Source of the DNA: Astrobacterium formosum
GTDB taxonomy: Bacteria; Pseudomonadota; Alphaproteobacteria; Rhizobiales; Xanthobacteraceae
Length of the DNA: 64,000 nt
Assembly: GCA_030848545.1 (NCBI GenBank)
Contig: JAVDCA010000024.1
Coordinates: 1 to 64,000, forward strand
Direction: 5' to 3'
Each line of letters opens with the position of its first letter. The stretch's first letter is position 1. The position numbers and the translations under genes are program-made. The notes beneath the pieces were generated by a model that was given only the letters and a program-made list of their open reading frames with translations, searched no databases and was not told the DNA's origin. Below are positions 59,710-64,000 of the stretch, piece by piece.

Positions 59710-59748
59710 GGCTCTCCCGGCGCCCCCCGTCGCCGGGAGAGCCTTTTT
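59710..59748 (+). terminator. Strong terminator between dctP and dctQ
   Basis: A 13-bp stem GGCTCTCCCGGCG (59710-59722), an 8-base loop and CGCCGGGAGAGCC (59731-59743), followed by TTTTT (59744-59748). It sits inside the TRAP operon, so partial termination would give more binding protein than membrane subunits. Confidence 0.85.
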
Positions 59749-59771
59749 GCGCAGCCACAGGGGAAACTCCC

Positions 59772-60269
59772 ATGAAACTCCTCGGACTGTTGAGCGACAT
59801 CTGCGAGAAGGTCGCCATCGCGGTCGCCGCCCTGCTTCTCGTCGCCGTGTTCTGCCTGGTGTTCGGCGGCGTCGTCCTGCGCATGACCGGCCACAATTTC
59901 TCGATGTCCGAGGAGCTGTCGCGCTGGGGACTGGTCAGCATCTGCTTCATGGGCGCGAGCGCGGCCCTCAAGCAGAAGATGCACGTCGCCGTCAACATGC
60001 TGGTCGACCTGCTGCCGCTGTCCGTGGGCAAGATCGTGGTGACGATCTCCTACGTCCTGGTCTTCGTCCTGCTCGTCTATTCGACCGGCTACAGCTGGAA
60101 GGCCGCCATGGGCGCCGAGGGTATGACGGGCGACATCGTGCCGATGTCGATGATGTGGGTGAAGCTCTCCCTGCCGATCGGCATGGGTATGATGATCGTG
60201 CACCTCGTGCACGGATTCCTGAAGATCTATTCGAGCCCGGACATCGACACGATCCGGATCGGGACCTGA
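59772..60269 (+). CDS. dctQ: TRAP small membrane subunit DctQ
   Basis: A 165-residue protein with four membrane helices and the DctQ motif S-E-E-L-S-R-W (about residue 46), where the Glu-Glu pair and Arg-Trp are typical. It links the binding protein to the large subunit. It lies 23 bases after the terminator and 12 bases before dctM. Confidence 0.9.
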   Translation: MKLLGLLSDICEKVAIAVAALLLVAVFCLVFGGVVLRMTGHNFSMSEELSRWGLVSICFMGASAALKQKMHVAVNMLVDLLPLSVGKIVVTISYVLVFVLLVYSTGYSWKAAMGAEGMTGDIVPMSMMWVKLSLPIGMGMMIVHLVHGFLKIYSSPDIDTIRIGT

Positions 60270-60281
60270 GGAGACGCCGTC

Positions 60282-61565
60282 ATGGGAGCCATCGCTTTCG
60301 TCTTCACCGGGTCCGTGCTGATCGGCATCCCGATCGCCTTCGTGCTCGGGCTGTCGGCCCTGTACTACTTCCTGTTCGTCGGCCGGGTGCCGATGGATAT
60401 GATCGGCCAGAAACTCTACAGCGGCACCGACAACTTCGTCCTCCTCGCCATTCCGTTCTTCATCCTCGCCGGCGATTTGATGAACCGGGCGAAGATCACC
60501 GATGCGCTGGTCGGTTTCGCCAAGCTCCTGGTCGGCCGCATCCCCGGCGCGCTCGCCCAGGTGACGGTGGTGTGCAGCATCTTCTTCGCCGGCATCACCG
60601 GCGCCGGCGTCGCCGACGTCGCCGCGCTCGGCTCGGTGCTGATCCCGGCCATGAAGAAGGAGGGCTACACGGCCGAATACGCCGCCGCGATCACGGTCGC
60701 CGGCTCCGTCATCGGCCCGATCATCCCGCCCTCGATCATCATGGTGGTCTACAGCATGACCACCGGCGAGTCGGTCGGCGCCCTGTTCGCCGCCGGCTTC
60801 GTTCCCGGCCTCGCCATCGGGCTGGCGCTGATGATCATGAGCGTCTACTTCGCGATCAAGAACGGCCATCCGCGCCGCACCGAGAAGATTCCCTTCAACG
60901 AGGCGGCGGTCACCGTCCGCAAGTCGCTGATCGCGCTGATGTGCCCGGTCGTGCTGGTCGGCGGCATCCTGTCCGGTCGCTTCACGCCGACCGAGGCGGC
61001 GGCGATCGCCTGCGGCTATGCGATGTTGGCCGGTGTGGTCCTGCTCCGGACGCTCACCTTCCGCGACGTTGTCGAATGCTTCCAGAGAGCGGCCGTGTCG
61101 TCGGCGGTGATCCTGCTGATCATCGCCATGGCAGGGCTGTTCAGCCAGGTGCTGGCGCTCGAGTATTTTCCGCGCACGGTGGCGGGCTGGATCCTCGGCT
61201 TCACCCAGAACAAGTACGTCTATCTGATGCTCGTCAACATCCTGCTCCTGTTCATGGGTATGATCATGGAGACGGCGGCGAGCGTCATCCTGCTCGCTCC
61301 GATCCTGCTGCCGATCGCCATCCAGCTCGGCATCCACCCGCTGCATTTCGCGCTGGTGATGCTGGTCAACTTGAACATCGGCCTGATCACCCCGCCGGTG
61401 GGCGTGTGCCTGTTCGCGGCGGCGCCGATCGCCAAGGTTTCGATCGAGAAGATGTCGAAGGCGGCAATGCCGTTCATCTGCGCCGAACTCGTCGCGCTGA
61501 TGATCATCACCTACGTTCCCGAACTGATCCTGATCGTGCCGCGCATGATGGGCTTCATCCGCTGA
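60282..61565 (+). CDS. dctM: TRAP large membrane subunit DctM
   Basis: A 427-residue protein with about 12 helices and family segments G-I-P-I-A-F-V-L-G, F-F-I-L-A-G-D-L-M and G-P-I-I-P-P-S, the last being the DctM signature. It carries out sodium-driven uptake with DctPQ. The gene follows dctQ after 12 bases; the stop is followed by a palindromic repeat. Confidence 0.95.
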   Translation: MGAIAFVFTGSVLIGIPIAFVLGLSALYYFLFVGRVPMDMIGQKLYSGTDNFVLLAIPFFILAGDLMNRAKITDALVGFAKLLVGRIPGALAQVTVVCSIFFAGITGAGVADVAALGSVLIPAMKKEGYTAEYAAAITVAGSVIGPIIPPSIIMVVYSMTTGESVGALFAAGFVPGLAIGLALMIMSVYFAIKNGHPRRTEKIPFNEAAVTVRKSLIALMCPVVLVGGILSGRFTPTEAAAIACGYAMLAGVVLLRTLTFRDVVECFQRAAVSSAVILLIIAMAGLFSQVLALEYFPRTVAGWILGFTQNKYVYLMLVNILLLFMGMIMETAASVILLAPILLPIAIQLGIHPLHFALVMLVNLNIGLITPPVGVCLFAAAPIAKVSIEKMSKAAMPFICAELVALMIITYVPELILIVPRMMGFIR

Positions 61566-61585
61566 CGGTGCATGTCGAATCTTCG

Positions 61586-61671
61586 CGTCATTGCGAGGAG
61601 TGAAACGACGAAGCAATCCAGAAGCCACGCAGCAAAGAGCTGGATTGCTTCGCTTCGCTCGCAAGGACGAC
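61586..61671. repeat. Palindromic intergenic repeat, copy 3
   Basis: CGTCATTGCGAGGAG at the left pairs with CTCGCAAGGACGAC near the right end, with the inner arms CGAAGCAATCCAG and CTGGATTGCTTCG. It is the third copy of the element also found at 14208 and 16996. Confidence 0.85.
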
Positions 61672-61674
61672 AAT

Positions 61675-61711
61675 AAAAAAACGGCCGCACCGGTCACCGG
61701 CGCGGCCGTTT
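61675..61711 (-). terminator. Terminator of the alcohol dehydrogenase gene
   Basis: On the minus strand AACGGCCGCG-CCGGTGACCGGTG-CGGCCGTT forms a stem and is followed by a run of T residues (complement of the A-tract at 61673-61681). It lies about 20 bases after the stop of the leftward gene at 61731. Confidence 0.75.
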
Positions 61712-61730
61712 CGCGTTCACGCGGGCGAAT

Positions 61731-62750
61731 TCAGTTCAAGATCACCTTGATCAGCGGCCCGGGGTCTTTCGCCAGCTTGGCGAACATCTCGGGCCCCCGT
61801 TCGAACATCGGCACCCGCAGGCTGATCAGGTGCTCGAGATCGAGCTTGCCGGTGTTGAGCAGGTCGACCACGGTTGCGAACTCGTCGATGGAGTAGAGGA
61901 ACGAGCCGGTCACCTTGAGCTCACGGGTGACGATTTCCTGCATGTTGGTGTTGACGAATTTTGCCGAGTTGCCGACCCAAACGGCGGTGCCGCCGAGCCT
62001 GAGGCAGGCAGTCGACTGCTGCACGGTCGGGGTTGCGCCCACGGCTTCGAGCGTCACGTCGACGCCGCCGCCGGTCTCGGCGCGGATGGTTTCGACGAGG
62101 TTCTCGGTCGCGCCGTTGATGGTGCGGTCGGCGCCCATCTTGCGGGCGACTTCGAGCCGAGAGTCGGCGAGATCCGAGACGATGATCTTGGCGGGATTGC
62201 GGGTCTTCACCAGCGCGGCGATCAGAAGCCCGATGGTGCCGGCGCCGATCACCATCACGGTCTTGCCGGTGAGGTCACCGGCGTGATTGACCGCCCGGCA
62301 GGCGACCGCCAGCGGCTCCATCAGTGAACCGATGTCGTAGCTCACCGGGTCAGCGAGCTTGAACAGGATCTTGGTCGGCACGCTGATGTATTCGGCCATG
62401 GCGCCATTGCAGTCGAGCACTCCGAAGGCGCGCTTGTTCAGGCACAGATGGCGATTGCCCCGGCGGCACTGTGCGCAATCGTCGCAGAACACCACCGGAT
62501 AGGCGGTGACGCGGTCGCCGACCTTGAAGCCGGTCGCGCCGGTACCGAGTTCGGCGATCTCGGCGGCGAATTCGTGTCCCATCACCATCGGGGGCGTGCG
62601 GCGGCCGGTGAGGCCGAGGTAGCCGTGCACGTCGGAGCCGCAGATGCCGACCGACTTGACGCGCAGCAGCGCCTCGCCGGGGCCGGGCCGCGGGTCGGCG
62701 ATGTCGGCGATCTTCAGGTTCTCGGGGCCGTAATACACCAGCGCTTTCAT
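61731..62750 (-). CDS. Zinc-dependent alcohol dehydrogenase (sorbitol/idonate type)
   Basis: A 339-residue medium-chain dehydrogenase. Cys in G-I-C-G-S-D-V-H and the G-H-E-F motif (about residues 62-65) bind catalytic zinc. C-D-D-C-A-Q-C-R with a later C is the structural zinc loop. G-A-G-T-I-G-L is the NAD-binding motif. Relatives oxidise polyols or sugar acids such as L-idonate, galactitol or threonate. The promoter region next to it contains the 17-base palindrome. Starts at 62750 with a GAGGA site. Confidence 0.9.
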   Translation of the reverse strand: MKALVYYGPENLKIADIADPRPGPGEALLRVKSVGICGSDVHGYLGLTGRRTPPMVMGHEFAAEIAELGTGATGFKVGDRVTAYPVVFCDDCAQCRRGNRHLCLNKRAFGVLDCNGAMAEYISVPTKILFKLADPVSYDIGSLMEPLAVACRAVNHAGDLTGKTVMVIGAGTIGLLIAALVKTRNPAKIIVSDLADSRLEVARKMGADRTINGATENLVETIRAETGGGVDVTLEAVGATPTVQQSTACLRLGGTAVWVGNSAKFVNTNMQEIVTRELKVTGSFLYSIDEFATVVDLLNTGKLDLEHLISLRVPMFERGPEMFAKLAKDPGPLIKVILN

Positions 62751-62923
62751 CGTCAGTGTCCTCGCGCGCGCGTTCTGAAAGGGCGACCGCCGACGGCCGT
62801 GCGGAACCGGTCGGCTGGGCGGAGAGGCCGGCATTTCCGCTGCGGAGCCGCCACCGCCACAGTACATAGTAGCGAGGACGCGGACGCGACAAATAAGGGC
62901 TTTAGCGCATTTCTTCGTCCGCA

Positions 62924-62940
62924 AACTTGTATTACAAGTT
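62924..62940. promoter_or_regulatory. 17-bp palindromic operator (AACTTGTATTACAAGTT)
   Basis: AACTTGTA-T-TACAAGTT is a perfect palindrome lying between the divergent alcohol dehydrogenase (start 62750) and SDR (start 63052) genes. Its TTGT-ATT-ACAA core fits FadR-subfamily GntR operators (TNGT-N(0-3)-ACNA). A partial copy is at 58559-58575 before dctP. It is the best candidate binding site for the GntR protein at 57550. Confidence 0.7.
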
Positions 62941-63051
62941 AGCCGCCAAGTGGTGAGACCCGGGATGCCGAGACACGGCCGACGGCGCTCCGCCACCGCC
63001 GTCCGGTGCCCGGTCGGGCCGGGCTGCACGTCCATGCGCCGCGGGAGGTGA

Positions 63052-63807
63052 ATGATGAGGCTGAAAGACAAGGTCGCTTTGATCACCGGTGCGGCCCAAG
63101 GGCTCGGTGCCGCGATGGCGACCCGTTTCGCCCAGGAGGGCGCGACGGTATTCGTCTGCGACCTCAACACGGAGGCGGGCGAAGCCACCGCCGCCAAGAT
63201 CAGGAATTCCGGCGGCAAGTCGACGTTCCACAAACTCGACGTCGCCTGCGAAGCGGACTGGATCGCCGTCTACGCGGCGGTCGTCGCCGCGTGCGGGCGC
63301 CTCGACGTTCTCGTCAACAATGCCGGCATCAATATCCGCGAACTCATCGAGGTCATGGCGGAGGCCAATTTCGACAAGATGCTGGCCGTCAACGTCAAGG
63401 GCCCGTTCCTCGGCATCAAGCACGCCATCCCGCTCATGCGCAAAGGCGGCGGCGGCTCGATCATCAACATGTCTTCGGTGTGCGGCCTCGTCGGCCACCG
63501 ATACACGCCCGAGGCCTATACCATCACCAAGGGCGCCGTCACGCTGATGACCAAGACCATCGGGGTGCGCTACGCCAAGGACAATATCCGCTGCAACTCC
63601 ATCCACCCGTCGACGGTCGATACCCCGCTGGTACAGATCCTGTTCCAGGATCCCAAGCGCAAGGAGGAGCGGCTCGGCGAGGTGCCGCTCGGCCGGCTCG
63701 CCACCGATCTCGACGTCGCCAATGCCGCCTTGTACCTGGCCTCCGACGAGGCCGCGTTCCTCAACGGCGTCTCGCTGCCGGTCGACGGCGGCGTGACCGC
63801 GTACTGA
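63052..63807 (+). CDS. Short-chain dehydrogenase/reductase
   Basis: A 251-residue classical SDR. T-G-A-A-Q-G-L-G is the NAD(P) loop (residues 13-20), N-N-A-G the second motif, and Ser with Y-T-I-T-K near residue 160 the catalytic set. C-terminal D-G-G-V is typical. It reads divergently from the alcohol dehydrogenase and 50 bases before a transketolase gene, so it should act in the same pathway. ATG 63055 is also possible; GGGAGG is upstream. Confidence 0.9.
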   Translation: MMRLKDKVALITGAAQGLGAAMATRFAQEGATVFVCDLNTEAGEATAAKIRNSGGKSTFHKLDVACEADWIAVYAAVVAACGRLDVLVNNAGINIRELIEVMAEANFDKMLAVNVKGPFLGIKHAIPLMRKGGGGSIINMSSVCGLVGHRYTPEAYTITKGAVTLMTKTIGVRYAKDNIRCNSIHPSTVDTPLVQILFQDPKRKEERLGEVPLGRLATDLDVANAALYLASDEAAFLNGVSLPVDGGVTAY

Positions 63808-63857
63808 CCCCGCGCGTTCGTCGCCGGCCATTGAAAATCCTGGAGAGAGGTCTTGAA

Positions 63858-64000
63858 ATGAACCGAGAGCACATCGCCAAAGTCGAAAGCGCAGCGCGCC
63901 GATTGCGCTGGGACATCGTCGAAATGATCGGTCCCAACGTGCGTGGACATTTCGGCGGCTCGCTGTCGCTCGCCGACATCGTCGCGGCGCTCTATTTCTA
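63858..64000 (+). CDS. Transketolase N-terminal subunit (partial)
   Basis: The first 47 codons of a gene running out of the window. The segment R-R-L-R-W-D-I-V-E-M-I-G, then G-H-F-G-G-S-L-S-L-A-D-I-V is the start of a thiamine-diphosphate transketolase, in the form found in split enzymes whose halves are separate genes. A GAGAGAGG ribosome binding site lies upstream. A second subunit gene would be expected beyond 64000. Together with the TRAP transporter and dehydrogenases it suggests a branched or unusual sugar pathway. Confidence 0.75.
   Translation, partial: MNREHIAKVESAARRLRWDIVEMIGPNVRGHFGGSLSLADIVAALYF

Noticed and set aside
58413-61697. A 1094-codon open reading frame on the minus strand across the TRAP operon
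   Set aside because: It is antisense to dctP, dctQ and dctM, is rich in His, Asp, Arg and Gly, and shows no domain. It results from the GC-rich codon pattern of the real genes.

Overview
The window looks like a chromosome segment of a GC-rich alphaproteobacterium, most likely of the order Hyphomicrobiales (Rhizobiales). This rests on very high G/C at third codon positions, phage tail proteins of the type common in Rhizobiales prophages, palindromic intergenic repeats typical of that group, and TRAP and glycerol gene sets. I inferred this by reading; no database was searched.

Layout. (1) 1-10251: the right end of a prophage, with tail-tip and fibre genes, an endolysin, small membrane or lysis proteins and small accessory ORFs, stopping at a tRNA-Arg(TCT) gene (10435-10510) that is a plausible attachment site. 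(2) 10703-17090: mixed chromosomal genes: a ketoglutaric-semialdehyde-type aldehyde dehydrogenase, a MaoC-like hydratase, PhoH, an Uma2 nuclease-fold protein, a ParD/ParE-like pair whose toxin is frameshifted, a GNAT acetyltransferase and an HTH-like protein. (3) 17502-22754: a very large alpha-2-macroglobulin-like protein with an intact thioester motif. (4) 23115-33026: a HbpS/GlcG-like gene, then a complete leftward glycerol/dihydroxyacetone operon in transcription order deoR-type regulator, glpD, glpK, glpF, dhaK, dhaL and a DhaM-HPr-EI fusion. (5) 33099-33953: a decayed IS5-type insertion sequence with intact ends and a CTAG duplication. (6) 34130-41181: a second leftward operon (two coupled FAD oxidoreductases, an FGGY kinase, a DUF1937-like protein, an APC permease) read from a shared upstream region with a divergent DeoR-type regulator. 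Its substrate is not evident and its base composition looks lower in GC than its surroundings.

(7) 41435-47511: PBP1C, then a four-gene membrane cassette (GT39 glycosyltransferase, PAP2 phosphatase, GT2 glycosyltransferase, LAB_N protein) that fits a lipid-linked-sugar system modifying lipid A. (8) 47661-53209: a small zinc-ribbon protein, a HigBA pair, a methyltransferase, and a group with an AroE-like protein, a Gfo/Idh/MocA oxidoreductase and a CitE-like lyase. (9) 53239-57016: a DmsA/DmsB/TorD-type molybdoenzyme set without a visible DmsC anchor. (10) 57550-64000: a GntR/FadR-type regulator, a DctPQM TRAP transporter with a strong terminator between dctP and dctQ, a zinc alcohol dehydrogenase, a divergent SDR and the start of a split transketolase. 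A 17-bp palindrome between the divergent dehydrogenase genes, and a half-matching copy before dctP, suggest that the GntR protein controls the whole group.

No CRISPR array, rRNA gene or riboswitch was recognised. The best candidates for undescribed biology are the 34-41 kb kinase/oxidoreductase operon, the TRAP/transketolase regulon at the right end, and the anchorless DmsAB set.
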